Origin: Prauserella endophytica
GTDB taxonomy: Bacteria; Actinomycetota; Actinomycetes; Mycobacteriales; Pseudonocardiaceae
NCBI RefSeq assembly: GCF_005146945.1
Contig: NZ_SWMS01000022.1
Location: forward strand, 42,528-106,527
Reading direction: 5' to 3'
Length of the DNA: 64,000 nucleotides
Made by a program: the position numbers and the translations under genes. Below, piece by piece: positions 24,495-32,455 of the stretch. Under the pieces are notes generated by a model. That model ran no database searches. It saw only the letters and a program-made list of their open reading frames with translations, and had not been told where the DNA came from. The first letter of the stretch is position 1. Each line of letters begins with the position of its first letter.

Positions 24495-24514
24495 GTAGTT
24501 GAGCAAGCAACTAC
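24495..24514. promoter_or_regulatory. Palindromic operator before the flavin monooxygenase operon
   Basis: GTAGTTG-AGCAAG-CAACTAC, perfect 7-bp arms, 20 bases before the chosen ATG. It is extended by two more bases with one mismatch. MarR- or TetR-type geometry. Confidence 0.5.
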
Positions 24515-24534
24515 TTCCTGGCAAGGTGATTGGG

Positions 24535-25632
24535 ATGCAGTTCGGGATCTTCACCGTCGGCGACGTCACGACCGATCCCACCAACGGCACGACGCCGACC
24601 GAGCACGAGCGCATCAAGGCGATGGTCCGCATCGCGCTCAAGGCCGAGGAGGTCGGGCTCGACGTCTTCGCCACCGGTGAGCACCACAACCCGCCCTTCG
24701 TGCCGTCCTCGCCCACGACGATGCTCGGCTACATCGCCGCGCGCACCGAGCGGCTGATCCTCTCCACGTCCACCACGCTGATCACCACCAACGACCCGGT
24801 GAAGATCGCCGAGGACTTCGCCATGCTCCAGCACCTCGCCGACGGCCGCGTCGACGTGATGATGGGCCGCGGCAACACCGGACCCGTGTACCCGTGGTTC
24901 GGGCAGGACATCCGCCAGGGCATCCCGCTCGCCATCGAGAACTACGCGCTGCTGCACGAACTGTGGCGCAAGGACGTCGTCGACTGGAAGGGCCGCTTCC
25001 GCACCCCGCTCCAGGGGTTCACCTCGACGCCGCGCCCGCTCGACGGCGTGCCGCCGTTCGTCTGGCACGGCTCCATCCGCAGCCCGGAGATCGCCGAGCA
25101 GGCCGCTTACTACGGCGACGGCTTCTTCGCCAACAACATCTTCTGGCCGAAGGAGCACTACATGCGACTCATCGGCCTGTACCGCGAGCGCTACGCCCAC
25201 TACGGCCACGGCACGCCCGAGCAGGCGATCGTCGGGCTCGGCGGGCAGGTGTTCATGCGCAAGAACAGCCAGGACGCCGTGCGCGAGTTCCGCCCCTACT
25301 TCGACAACGCGCCGGTGTACGGCCACGGCCCCTCGCTGGAGGACTTCACCGAGCAGACACCGCTCACCGTCGGCAGCCCGCAGCAGGTCATCGACAAGAC
25401 GCTCACGTTCCGCGACTACTTCGGCGACTACCAGCGGCAGCTGTTCCTGATGGACCACGCCGGCCTGCCGCTGAAGACCGTCCTGGAGCAGCTGGACATC
25501 CTCGGCGAGGAGGTGGTCCCCGTGCTGCGCAAGGAGTTCGCGAAGGACCGGCCAGCCGACGCCCCGGACGCGCCCACGCACGAGTCGCTGCTCGCCAAGC
25601 AGGTCGGCGAGGTCCCCGTGGAGGCACGATGA
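24535..25632 (+). CDS. LLM-class flavin-dependent monooxygenase, CE1758-like
   Basis: 365 residues from ATG at 24535 (MQFGIFTVGDV); a TTG 12 codons earlier lies inside the operator and is rejected. The luciferase-like TIM barrel is seen from GDVTTDPTNG through FATGEHHNPPF, LADGRVDVMMGRGN and the C-terminal VIDKTLTFRDYFGDYQRQLF. Substrate unknown. The next gene, an FMN reductase, overlaps by four bases (ATGA). Such LLM/reductase duos (CE1758/CE1759) are recognised as two-component oxygenases in Actinobacteria: the reductase supplies reduced FMN to the oxygenase. Confidence 0.85.
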   Translation: MQFGIFTVGDVTTDPTNGTTPTEHERIKAMVRIALKAEEVGLDVFATGEHHNPPFVPSSPTTMLGYIAARTERLILSTSTTLITTNDPVKIAEDFAMLQHLADGRVDVMMGRGNTGPVYPWFGQDIRQGIPLAIENYALLHELWRKDVVDWKGRFRTPLQGFTSTPRPLDGVPPFVWHGSIRSPEIAEQAAYYGDGFFANNIFWPKEHYMRLIGLYRERYAHYGHGTPEQAIVGLGGQVFMRKNSQDAVREFRPYFDNAPVYGHGPSLEDFTEQTPLTVGSPQQVIDKTLTFRDYFGDYQRQLFLMDHAGLPLKTVLEQLDILGEEVVPVLRKEFAKDRPADAPDAPTHESLLAKQVGEVPVEAR

Positions 25633-26246
25633 ACCCGCTCAAGCTCGTGGTCGTCACGGCCGGGCTCACCCAGCCGTCGTCGACGAGGCTGCTGTCCGAC
25701 CGGCTCGCCGAGGCGGTGGCCAGGCAGTTGGCCGACGAGGGCCGCGAGGTGGACGTCCACGTGATCGAACTGCGCGAACTGGCCGTCGACATCGCCAACA
25801 ACTTCGTCACCGGCTTCCCCAGCCCGTCGCTGAACGCCGAGCTGGAGGCGGTGACGGCGGCCGACGCGTTGATCGCCGTCACCCCGATCTTCACCGCCTC
25901 CTACAGCGGACTGTTCAAGTCGTTCTTCGACGTCGTTGACAACACCGCGCTCACCGGCAAGCCCGTGCTCATCGCGGCGACCGGCGGCACCCCCCGCCAC
26001 TCGCTCGCGCTGGAGCACGCCCTGCGCCCGATGTTCACCTACCTGCGGGCGGTGGTCGCGCCGACCGCCGTCTACGCCGCGGCCGAGGACTGGGGCGCGG
26101 CCGACGCCGACGGACTCTCCGGCCGCATCGCCCGCGCGGCGGGCGAGCTGACCGAGCTCATGGCGGGCAGGCCGGCCACGAGTCACGCCACCGAAGAGGT
26201 AGTACCTTTCGAGCAGCAGCTGGCGGCCCTGCGGGCGCGGCAATAG
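25629..26246 (+). CDS. NAD(P)H-dependent FMN reductase, CE1759-like
   Basis: 205 residues, flavodoxin-like fold. The phosphate-binding loop GLTQPSSTRLL follows the first strand, TPIFTASYSGLFKSFFDVVD forms the flavin-side segment and ATGGTPRHSLALEHALRPMF the next. It reduces FMN for the monooxygenase encoded upstream, with which it is translationally coupled. Transcription ends before the convergent SRPBCC gene, 40 bases away. Confidence 0.85.
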   Translation: MNPLKLVVVTAGLTQPSSTRLLSDRLAEAVARQLADEGREVDVHVIELRELAVDIANNFVTGFPSPSLNAELEAVTAADALIAVTPIFTASYSGLFKSFFDVVDNTALTGKPVLIAATGGTPRHSLALEHALRPMFTYLRAVVAPTAVYAAAEDWGAADADGLSGRIARAAGELTELMAGRPATSHATEEVVPFEQQLAALRARQ

Positions 26247-26286
26247 CGGAACGCGGGGTGCTCGGCACCCCGCGTTCGGTTCAGGC

Positions 26287-26703
26287 TCAGTTCTCCGCCA
26301 GGTAGGCCGTGAGGCCGTCGAGGAGCATGTTGCTCCCCTGCTCCGCCTGGTCGCGATCCTCGGCGGTGTCGAAGGTCTGCGACAGCGTGATCTTGGTCTT
26401 GTTCCCCTCCGCGACGAAGTCCGCCGCCATCAGCGCGGGCTCGTCGCTGCCGGGGACGTTCATGCCCAGCACCAGCCGTTCCTTGGGCACGACCTCGGTG
26501 TAGGTGCCGGTCAGCGGCACGCGGGCGCCGCCGGGAATGACCATCACCGATCTCCACTCGCCACCGGGGCGCACGTCGAGTTCGACCTCCTCGGCGTGGG
26601 CCCACTTGCCGTACTCGTCGTTCTTCGTCCAGGCGTTCCAGACCTTGCCGACCGGGGCGTCGAGGGTGCGGGTGATGGAGTAGTCGTAGCCCTTGCTGCT
26701 CAT
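26287..26703 (-). CDS. SRPBCC family protein (AHSA1-like)
   Basis: 138 residues from ATG at 26703, with AAGGAGAG upstream. START/SRPBCC hot-dog-like fold: DYSITRTLDAPVGKVWNAWT at the N-terminus, WAHAEEVELDVRPGGEWRS and the C-terminal helix ending LDGLTAYLAEN. These proteins bind hydrophobic ligands. It is divergent from a marR gene with palindromes between them, so the regulator probably controls it in response to a lipophilic compound. Confidence 0.8.
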   Translation of the reverse strand: MSSKGYDYSITRTLDAPVGKVWNAWTKNDEYGKWAHAEEVELDVRPGGEWRSVMVIPGGARVPLTGTYTEVVPKERLVLGMNVPGSDEPALMAADFVAEGNKTKITLSQTFDTAEDRDQAEQGSNMLLDGLTAYLAEN

Positions 26704-26758
26704 CTTTGCTCTCCTTGTTTCGGCTTGCGGTAGGTGCGGACCAACTGGAGCCAAGGTA

Positions 26759-26793
26759 TAGTCAATATTGATGATCGTCAAGAATCTTGACTA
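26759..26793. promoter_or_regulatory. Composite MarR operator: two palindromes within TAGTCAA/TTGACTA arms
   Basis: TCAATATTGA (26762-26771) and GTCAAGAATCTTGAC (26777-26791) are each perfect palindromes. The outer heptamers TAGTCAA (26759-26765) and TTGACTA (26787-26793) are also inverted. It lies in the SRPBCC/marR divergent promoter, just before the marR start. Confidence 0.6.
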
Positions 26794-26809
26794 ACTTCCG
26801 AGGGGCGTG

Positions 26810-27262
26810 ATGACCATCGAGCGGGAGGCTGATCTGGGGATGTTGATCGGTCAGCTGGGACGGGCGTTACAGGACGAGCTGTTCAGCCGGCTCGCCGAGC
26901 AGGGGCACCCGCACGTACGGCCCCGGCACGGCACCGTGCTGTCCGTGCTGCCCGAGTCCGGGGCCCGTGCCACCGAGCTGGCCCGGCTGTCCGGGCAGCA
27001 CAAGCAGATCGTCGGGGTCATCGTGGACGAGCTGGTGGAACTCGGTTACGTGCGCAGGGAAAGCGATCCCAGCGACCGGCGCGCCAAACTCGTCGTGCCG
27101 ACCGAGGCCGGCGTGGACGAGGTCGCCAAGGCCCGCGCCATCCTCGCGGCGATCGAACAGCGGCACCGCGAGGAGCTGGGCGACGAGACCTACCGGACCT
27201 TCAAGACGGCGCTCGAGCACATCACGCACTCCCAGCGCGGGTGGCAGAGCCTTCAGAGGTAG
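26810..27262 (+). CDS. MarR-family transcriptional regulator
   Basis: 150 residues. Winged-helix core: ARATELARLSGQHKQIVGVIVDELVELGYVRRESDPSDRRAKL in the middle, with the typical DxRxxxV wing (SDRRAKLVVP), and flanking dimerisation helices. ATG at 26810, four bases after AGGGG; a GTG one codon earlier is less well spaced. Likely represses itself and the divergent SRPBCC gene through the palindromes at 26759-26793. Its last ten bases overlap the end of the convergent trpS. Confidence 0.87.
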   Translation: MTIEREADLGMLIGQLGRALQDELFSRLAEQGHPHVRPRHGTVLSVLPESGARATELARLSGQHKQIVGVIVDELVELGYVRRESDPSDRRAKLVVPTEAGVDEVAKARAILAAIEQRHREELGDETYRTFKTALEHITHSQRGWQSLQR

Positions 27263-28236
27263 GTCATCCCCATGCGGTCGCGGACTGCATCGAGCGTGCG
27301 GTCCGCGACCGCGTTCGCCCGCTTGTGGCCCTCGCGGAGGATCCGGCGCAGCTCCCCGCGGTCACGGGCGAGGTCGGCGCGCCTCGCCCGGATCGGCCGC
27401 AGGTGCTCGTTGAGCGCCTCGGTGACCACGGCCTTGAGCCGCCCCGCACCGCCGTCGCCCACCTCCTCGGCCACGTCCTCGGGACGCCGGTCCTGGCACA
27501 GCGCGGCCAGCAGCACCAGGCTCGCGACCTCGGGCCTGCGCTCCGGCTCGTACGTGATCACGCGCTCCGAGTCGGTCTTCGCACGCCGGATCAGGTTCGC
27601 CGTCTCGTACTCGTCGGCACCGAGCGCGATCGCGTTTCCCCTGCTCTTGCTCATCTTCCTGCCATCGATGCCCAGCAGCGCCGGGGCTTCCCCGAGCAGG
27701 GGCTCTGGCTCGGTGAACAGCTGCCCGTAGCGCTCGTTGAACCGCCGGGCGAGCAATCGGGTCAGCTCCAGGTGCGGCAGCTGGTCCCGGCCCACCGGCA
27801 CGACGTCGGCCCCGCAGAACAGGATGTCGGCCGCCTGGTGCACCGGATAGGTGAACATCAGCCCGCTGACGCGTGCCTGCCTGCTCGCCGCGATCTCTTC
27901 CTTCACCGTTGGGTTGCGCCGCAGTTCGGCCACGCTCACGAGGCTCAGCAGCGGGAGCAGGAGCTGGTTGAGCGACGCGACGTGGCTGTGCGTGAAGATG
28001 GTGCTCGCGGCCGGGTCGATGCCCACCGCGAGGTAGTCGAGCAGCAGCTCCTCCACGTACTCCGGGAGGTTCTCGGCGACGTCGCGGTCGGTGAGCACCT
28101 GGTAGTCGGCGATCACGACGAACAACTCGGCGCCCTGCCGTTGCAGGCGGACCCGGTTGCGCAGACTGCCGAAGTAATGTCCGATGTGGAGCGGTCCGGT
28201 GGGCCGGTCGCCCGTCAGCACCCGGATGCCGGTCAT
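27253..28236 (-). CDS. trpS: Tryptophanyl-tRNA synthetase under attenuation control
   Basis: 327 residues, class Ic synthetase. The HIGH box is GPLHIGHYFG near residue 17 and the KMSKS box is GRKMSKSRGN near residue 193. ATG at 28236 follows GAAGGGG. The gene is preceded by a leader peptide with three Trp codons and alternative stem-loops. That arrangement is known for the auxiliary, indolmycin-resistant TrpRS1 of Streptomyces, so this may be an inducible second TrpRS; whether another trpS exists cannot be seen in this window. Confidence 0.9.
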   Translation of the reverse strand: MTGIRVLTGDRPTGPLHIGHYFGSLRNRVRLQRQGAELFVVIADYQVLTDRDVAENLPEYVEELLLDYLAVGIDPAASTIFTHSHVASLNQLLLPLLSLVSVAELRRNPTVKEEIAASRQARVSGLMFTYPVHQAADILFCGADVVPVGRDQLPHLELTRLLARRFNERYGQLFTEPEPLLGEAPALLGIDGRKMSKSRGNAIALGADEYETANLIRRAKTDSERVITYEPERRPEVASLVLLAALCQDRRPEDVAEEVGDGGAGRLKAVVTEALNEHLRPIRARRADLARDRGELRRILREGHKRANAVADRTLDAVRDRMGMTYL

Positions 28237-28276
28237 GGTCACCCCTTCGAGGTCAGGGGCGGTCTTCGAGCCGGCT

Positions 28277-28307
28277 GAACACGGGCCGTACGAAGACGGC
28301 CCGGTTC
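28277..28307 (-). terminator. Attenuator terminator hairpin upstream of trpS
   Basis: Stem CGGGCCGT/ACGGCCCG (28282-28289 with 28296-28303), extended by GAAC/GTTC (28277-28280 with 28304-28307) past one bulged base. It would end transcription before trpS unless its 3' side is sequestered by the antiterminator pairing. Confidence 0.65.
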
Positions 28308-28321
28308 GCGCGCACGCGGAA

Positions 28322-28349
28322 GTGGTGGCCGTCCTAGGACAGCCACCAC
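28322..28349 (-). promoter_or_regulatory. Stem 1:2 of the trp attenuator overlapping the Trp codons
   Basis: The RNA of 28337-28349 (Trp codons) pairs with 28322-28334 over 13 positions, one of them G-U. The same downstream strand (28327-28333) is complementary to 28295-28301 in the terminator, giving the mutually exclusive antiterminator. A ribosome stalled at Trp codons would block stem 1:2 and let the antiterminator form. Confidence 0.7.
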
Positions 28350-28369
28350 CACTCGCGGCGGATGGTCAT
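28334..28369 (-). CDS. trpL: trp leader peptide MTIRREWWWLS
   Basis: Eleven codons with three consecutive TGG (28351-28343), then Leu, Ser and TAG. A TAGACT box ends seven bases before the ATG, so the transcript is probably leaderless and begins at the start codon. Three Trp in a row in an 11-codon ORF ahead of trpS, inside alternative hairpins, is the hallmark of ribosome-mediated attenuation. Confidence 0.85.
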   Translation of the reverse strand: MTIRREWWWLS

Positions 28370-28376
28370 GCGCGCC

Positions 28377-28382
28377 AGTCTA
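28377..28382 (-). promoter_or_regulatory. -10 box of the leaderless trp leader promoter
   Basis: TAGACT on the minus strand, seven bases before the leader ATG. It overlaps the stop codon of the upstream SnoaL-like gene. Confidence 0.45.
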
Positions 28383-28817
28383 CCCCGTCTTGTCCGGCAC
28401 CAGTGTGTTCTGCCGCGCGATCACCCACCAGCGGCCGTCCTGCTTCACCAGCACGTACAGCGCGACCATCGCGTGGTCGAGGTCGACCAGCTCCCCCGAG
28501 GAGTCGGCCGCCCGCGCGCCCTTGTGCGCGAGCGCGACGTCGGGCCGAACGAACAGGACGTCGAGCAACTCGTAGCGCACGTACTGGTCCCGCAGGAACC
28601 CGGCCAGAGCCGCGCGGTTGGTCTCCAGCAAAGTGTCCCAACCGGACATTCGCACGCCCATGGCGTTCACGACCGTCGCGTTGCGCGCGAAATGCGCGGT
28701 CAACAGGTCGGCGTCGTTGGTGTTGTAGGCGGTTTCGGTGTCGGCGATGATCTGCCTGATCTCCGCGAGATCGGCCTCGTGCTCGGAGCTGTCCTCGATG
28801 ATGGGTGCTGGGCTCAT
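28380..28817 (-). CDS. SnoaL-like / NTF2-fold protein
   Basis: 145 residues from ATG at 28817. The cone-shaped NTF2 fold is suggested by ADLAEIRQIIADTETAYNTNDADLLTAHFARNATVVNAMG at the N-terminus and VLVKQDGRWWVIARQNTLV at the C-terminus, typical of SgcJ/EcaC-type domains. Function unknown; such proteins are enzymes or binding proteins. Its promoter carries a SoxR/MerR-like box, so it is probably induced by redox-active compounds. Ends against the trp leader promoter. Confidence 0.72.
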   Translation of the reverse strand: MSPAPIIEDSSEHEADLAEIRQIIADTETAYNTNDADLLTAHFARNATVVNAMGVRMSGWDTLLETNRAALAGFLRDQYVRYELLDVLFVRPDVALAHKGARAADSSGELVDLDHAMVALYVLVKQDGRWWVIARQNTLVPDKTG

Positions 28818-28831
28818 GCCACCAGCCTGCA

Positions 28832-28851
28832 ACCTCCAGTTAGCTGGAGGT
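28832..28851 (-). promoter_or_regulatory. SoxR/MerR-like box of the SnoaL-like gene
   Basis: ACCTCCAG-TTAG-CTGGAGGT, perfect 8-bp arms. On the minus strand it follows TTG to give TTGACCTC, a -35 merged with the operator, as in SoxR and other MerR-family promoters. It overlaps the stop codon of the upstream PhaC-like gene. A near copy stands before the quinone oxidoreductase at 42850-42869. Confidence 0.6.
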
Positions 28852-29916
28852 CAACTGCGCGTCGAGGAACGAGTTCACAAAGCGCCACGTCGTCCCACGC
28901 GCCCTGCGGCCCGTCAGCACGCCCAGGTGCCCGCCGGGCGCGACCTCGAACCGCACCTCCGGCGCGTTGTCCAGCAGCCCGACGAGCCGCTCGACCGCGC
29001 GCCGCGGCGCGATCGTGTCGTTCTCGCCCGCGATCACGAGCGTGGGGACCTTGACGCCGGAGAGCGAGATCACCCTGCCGCCGAGGTCCACGCTGCCCTC
29101 CGCGAGGTCGTTGGCGCGGAAGAAGCGGTGGTAGAGCTGGCCGAACGTGCGACCAGGGTAGGCGATCATGTTGTCCATGAAGTGGTCGACGGCCTCGATC
29201 TGCGCGAGGAAGTCGCGGTCGTCGAGATTGCGCAGGATCGCCAGCGGCTTGGTGATCTCCTTGCTGATGCCCGTCGCCCTGAACACCTTGCTGACCAAAT
29301 AGGACGGTGCGCCGCCGAGAGCTCGGTAGAACGGCGTGAGCAGGTGCCCTCCGGTGAACTCCACGAGCGGCCGGAACGGCGCCACGAGCGGGATGGCCGT
29401 GAAGTCGAACGGCGAGGCGATGGTGGTGATCGACTCGACCGGCAGCTTCGGCTGGTCGGCCGTGGTGAGCAGGGAGAAGATGCCGCCGAGGCACCACGCG
29501 ACGACGTGCACGCCCTGCCCGCCGGAGTCGGCGCTGACCTTGCGGATCGCCCTCGGGAGCACCTCCTCGATCCAATGCTCGATGCCGAGGCGCCGGTCGG
29601 AGAACGCGACGTTGCCGTAGTCGACGAGGTAGGTCCGCCTGCCGCCCTCCACGAGGTGCTCGGCGAGACTGCAGCCCCGGCGCAGGTCGAAGCACAGCGC
29701 GGGCGCCGCCAGTGGCGGCACGAGCAGCACCGGAGATCCGCTGGGCGCGCGTTCACCGCTGGTGCCGGTGAGCCGGTACACCGACCGGTTGGGCCCCTGG
29801 TCGATGAGCACCCTCGGCACCGGGCGCAGGTCGGCGACGCCGCCCTGAAGCACCTTCGCCGCCACGTTGGACGCCGCCGACATCAGTCGCGCGGGTGGTG
29901 ATGTCGGTGATGTCAT
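28840..29916 (-). CDS. PHA synthase-like alpha/beta hydrolase
   Basis: 358 residues. The nucleophile elbow is VAWCLGG with Cys in place of Ser, the form seen in polyhydroxyalkanoate synthases. Further PhaC-like features are VPPLAAPALCFDLRRGCSLAEHL, TYLVDYGNVAFSDRRLGIEHW, the acid in VIAGENDTIAP and the His in APGGHLGVLTGRRA. It is shorter than classical class I PhaC and resembles class III/uncharacterised actinobacterial relatives. Role: acyl-thioester transfer or hydrolysis; polymer synthesis not shown. ATG with AGGGGAG upstream. Confidence 0.75.
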   Translation of the reverse strand: MTSPTSPPARLMSAASNVAAKVLQGGVADLRPVPRVLIDQGPNRSVYRLTGTSGERAPSGSPVLLVPPLAAPALCFDLRRGCSLAEHLVEGGRRTYLVDYGNVAFSDRRLGIEHWIEEVLPRAIRKVSADSGGQGVHVVAWCLGGIFSLLTTADQPKLPVESITTIASPFDFTAIPLVAPFRPLVEFTGGHLLTPFYRALGGAPSYLVSKVFRATGISKEITKPLAILRNLDDRDFLAQIEAVDHFMDNMIAYPGRTFGQLYHRFFRANDLAEGSVDLGGRVISLSGVKVPTLVIAGENDTIAPRRAVERLVGLLDNAPEVRFEVAPGGHLGVLTGRRARGTTWRFVNSFLDAQLTSS

Positions 29917-29946
29917 CGCGTCTCCCCTCGGCCTGCCGGGGACACG

Positions 29947-30474
29947 TTAACCCACGCCCGCGCCATCGAGCCGGTCCTCGAAGACCTGCCCGACCCAGTC
30001 CCCGACGCGGAACCGCTCGGTGGGCGTGAACCCCTGCCCGGTGTAGTAGCGCACGAGCGCACCGTCACCGCCGGCCCAGCAGTCGACACGCACGAGGCCG
30101 ATGGAGCGCCTGCGTGCCTCCTCCCGCGCGTGGCGGAGCAGGAAGGCGCCGACACCCCGCCCGGTGTGCCGCCGCGCGGTGATCAGCAGGTCGATGTAGA
30201 GCTCTCGCTCCGAGACCGGCGGGATGTGGGCTGGCGGCTGCTCGGTGAGGATCAGCGCGCCGGCGGCATCGCCGTCGAACTCGGCGATCAGCAGCTTGCC
30301 GCCGCTCGCCATGCCGTTGACGCGCTCCACGCGCTTCGGGTCCTCCGACCACGGTGTCGAGCCCCACTGTCCTTCGCGGCCCCGCTCGGTGAGCCACGCG
30401 ACCGCTCCGTCGAACATCGCCAGCAGGAGCCCTGCGTCGGCGGCGACACCGGGCCGGATCGTCGGTTCCGTCAT
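29947..30474 (-). CDS. GNAT family N-acetyltransferase
   Basis: 175 residues. The acetyl-CoA binding motif A is seen as LYIDLLITARRHTGRGVGAFLLRHAREEARRRSIG around residues 93-125, and the C-terminus has VRYYTGQGFTPTERF. The ATG overlaps the methionine aminopeptidase stop (ATGA), so the two are cotranscribed. Substrate unknown; an amine or a protein N-terminus are possibilities, the latter fitting the neighbour. Confidence 0.83.
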   Translation of the reverse strand: MTEPTIRPGVAADAGLLLAMFDGAVAWLTERGREGQWGSTPWSEDPKRVERVNGMASGGKLLIAEFDGDAAGALILTEQPPAHIPPVSERELYIDLLITARRHTGRGVGAFLLRHAREEARRRSIGLVRVDCWAGGDGALVRYYTGQGFTPTERFRVGDWVGQVFEDRLDGAGVG

Positions 30475-31238
30475 AGCGCGGTGAGGATACGCGGACCGTC
30501 CTCGGTGATCGCGACCGTGTGCTCGACGTGCGCGGCCCTGCTGCCGTCGGCGGTGTAGAGCGTCCAGCCGTCGTCACCGGCGCGGTAGGCGTCCGCGCCA
30601 CCGCGGATGAACATCGGCTCGATCGCGATGGCCATGCCGGGGCGCAGCCGCAGGCCCTGGCCCGGCCTGCCCTCGTTGGGCACGTGCGGCTCCTCGTGCA
30701 TCGCGTGCCCGATGCCGTGCCCGCCGTGGTCGGCGAGCAGGCCGTAGCCCGCGCCCCTGCCGATGACGCCGATCGCGTAGCCGATGTCGCCGAGCCGGTT
30801 GCCGGGCCGCGCCGCCTCGATTCCGGCGGCCAGGCCGCGCTCGGTCGTGGCGATCAGGTCGAGGTCGGCCTGGTCCGGCGTGCCGACGACGAAGCTGATC
30901 GCCGCGTCGCCGTGCCAGCCGTCCACCTCGGCGCCGAAGTCCACGCTCACCAGGTCGCCGTCGCGCAGGCGGTAACCGGTGGGGATGCCGTGGACGACGG
31001 CGTCGTTCACACTCGTGCACAGCACCGCCGGGTAGGGGCTTGGCGCGAAGCGCGGGTGGTAGTCCTTGAACGACGAGCTTGCGCCCGCGTCGACCAGCAC
31101 CTCGGCCGCGATCTCGTCGAGCTCCTTCAGCGACGTGCCCACCGCCGCCCCCGCCTTGACCGCCTGCAGGGCCGTGGCCACCACCTTTCCGGCCAGACGC
31201 ATGGCGTCCAGCTCTCCCGGGGTCTTGAGTTCGATCAC
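30471..31238 (-). CDS. map: Type I methionine aminopeptidase
   Basis: 255 residues. The five metal ligands of the pita-bread fold are recognisable: VSVDFGAEVDGWHGDAA (two Asp), GHGIGHAMHEEP (His), AIAIEPMF (Glu) and VEHTVAIT (Glu). It removes initiator methionine from nascent proteins. No secY-adk neighbours, so likely a second map copy. GTG at 31238 with GAGAG upstream. Coupled to the GNAT gene downstream. Confidence 0.9.
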   Translation of the reverse strand: MIELKTPGELDAMRLAGKVVATALQAVKAGAAVGTSLKELDEIAAEVLVDAGASSSFKDYHPRFAPSPYPAVLCTSVNDAVVHGIPTGYRLRDGDLVSVDFGAEVDGWHGDAAISFVVGTPDQADLDLIATTERGLAAGIEAARPGNRLGDIGYAIGVIGRGAGYGLLADHGGHGIGHAMHEEPHVPNEGRPGQGLRLRPGMAIAIEPMFIRGGADAYRAGDDGWTLYTADGSRAAHVEHTVAITEDGPRILTAL

Positions 31239-31266
31239 CGCATGCTCTCTTCAGATCGGGATACTA

Positions 31267-31279
31267 ATACCGGTATACC
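31267..31279. promoter_or_regulatory. Overlapping palindromes in the map promoter
   Basis: ATACCGGTAT (31267-31276) and GGTATACC (31272-31279) are both perfect palindromes, immediately upstream of a TAGTAT -10-like hexamer for the minus strand (31261-31266). They lie between the acyl-CoA dehydrogenase stop and map, so map has its own, probably regulated, promoter. Confidence 0.4.
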
Positions 31280-31303
31280 TATCACATGCGGCGACGGTGG
31301 CGC

Positions 31304-32455
31304 TCAGCGCAGGCCGAGCTCCCTCGCGATGAGCATGCGCTGCACCTCGCTCGTGCCCTCGCCGATCTCGAGGATCTTCGCGTCGCGGTAGAAGCGGCCA
31401 ACGGCGAACTCGTTCATGAAGCCGTAGCCGCCGAAGATCTGCGTCGCGTCGCGGGAGTTGTCCATCGCCGCGTTGGACGACGCGAGCTTGGCGATCGCCG
31501 CCTCCTTCTTGAAGGGCTCGCCGCGCAGCATCTTCGACGCCGCCTCGTAGTAGGCCAGCCGCGCGGTGTGCGCACGCAGCTCCATGTCCGCGATCTTGAA
31601 CTGGATCGACTGGTAGGCGCCGATCTTGTTGCCGAACGCCTCCCGCTCGCCGACGTAGCGGAGGCACTCGTCGACGCAGCCCTGCGCGAGACCCACGCCC
31701 AGCGCGGCGATCGCGATCCTGCCTTCGTCCAGAATGGACAGGAACTGCGCGTAGCCACGCCCGCGCTCGCCCACGAGGTTCTCCTCGGGAACGCGGCAGT
31801 CGGAGAACGCCAGCTCATGCGTGTCGGAGGCGTTCCAGCCGACCTTCGAGTACTTCGGCGCCACGGTGAACCCGGGCGTGCCCGACGGCACGATGATCGC
31901 CGAGATCTCCTTGCGCCCGCCTGCCTCGCCCGTGATGGCGGTGATGGTCACCAGGCGCGTGATGTCGGTGCCGGAGTTGGTGATGAACGCCTTGCTGCCG
32001 TTGATCACCCACTCCCCGTTGTCCAGCCGCGCCGTCGTGCGCGTGGCACCCGCGTCCGAGCCGCCACCCGGCTCGGTGAGCCCGAACCCGCCGAGCGCCT
32101 CACCCGAACAAAGGGCGGGCAGCCACTCGCGCTTCTGCTCCGCGGAACCGAAGCGGTAGATCGGCATCGCGCCGAGCGATACCCCGGCCTCCAGCGTCAC
32201 GGCCACGGACGAGTCGACGCGCGCCAGCTCCTCCAGCGCGATGCACAGCGCGAAGTAGTCGCCGCCCATACCGCCGTACTCCTCGGGGAAGGGCAGTCCG
32301 AACAGGCCCATCTCCCCCATCTTCGCGACGAGGGGGTACGGGAACTCCTCGCGCTCGTAGTAGCCGCCGATCACCGGCGCCACCTCGTTCTGCGCGAAGT
32401 CGTGGACGGTCTTGCGCAGGGCCTCGTACTCGTCGTCGAGCCTGAAGTCGATCAT
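31304..32455 (-). CDS. Acyl-CoA dehydrogenase, FadE19/isovaleryl-CoA dehydrogenase-like
   Basis: 383 residues. [14 protein letters not shown] and the flavin site TNSGTD are in the middle. The catalytic region is in [41 protein letters not shown] overlaps the stop of the biotin carboxylase gene (ATGA). The order carboxyltransferase, biotin carboxylase, acyl-CoA dehydrogenase equals accD1-accA1-fadE19 of M. tuberculosis, the leucine-degradation methylcrotonyl-CoA carboxylase cluster. It would oxidise isovaleryl-CoA or a related branched acyl-CoA. Confidence 0.87.
   Translation of the reverse strand: MIDFRLDDEYEALRKTVHDFAQNEVAPVIGGYYEREEFPYPLVAKMGEMGLFGLPFPEEYGGMGGDYFALCIALEELARVDSSVAVTLEAGVSLGAMPIYRFGSAEQKREWLPALCSGEALGGFGLTEPGGGSDAGATRTTARLDNGEWVINGSKAFITNSGTDITRLVTITAITGEAGGRKEISAIIVPSGTPGFTVAPKYSKVGWNASDTHELAFSDCRVPEENLVGERGRGYAQFLSILDEGRIAIAALGVGLAQGCVDECLRYVGEREAFGNKIGAYQSIQFKIADMELRAHTARLAYYEAASKMLRGEPFKKEAAIAKLASSNAAMDNSRDATQIFGGYGFMNEFAVGRFYRDAKILEIGEGTSEVQRMLIARELGLR

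Noticed and set aside
23711..24502. 263-codon plus-strand frame at the right end of the AICE
   Set aside because: No ribosome site, very Arg/Pro-rich, runs through the inverted repeats and through attR in a frame different from fadE23.
24499..24534. TTG start extending the LLM monooxygenase by 12 residues
   Set aside because: It falls inside the palindromic operator and gives residues outside the family alignment; ATG at 24535 is preferred.
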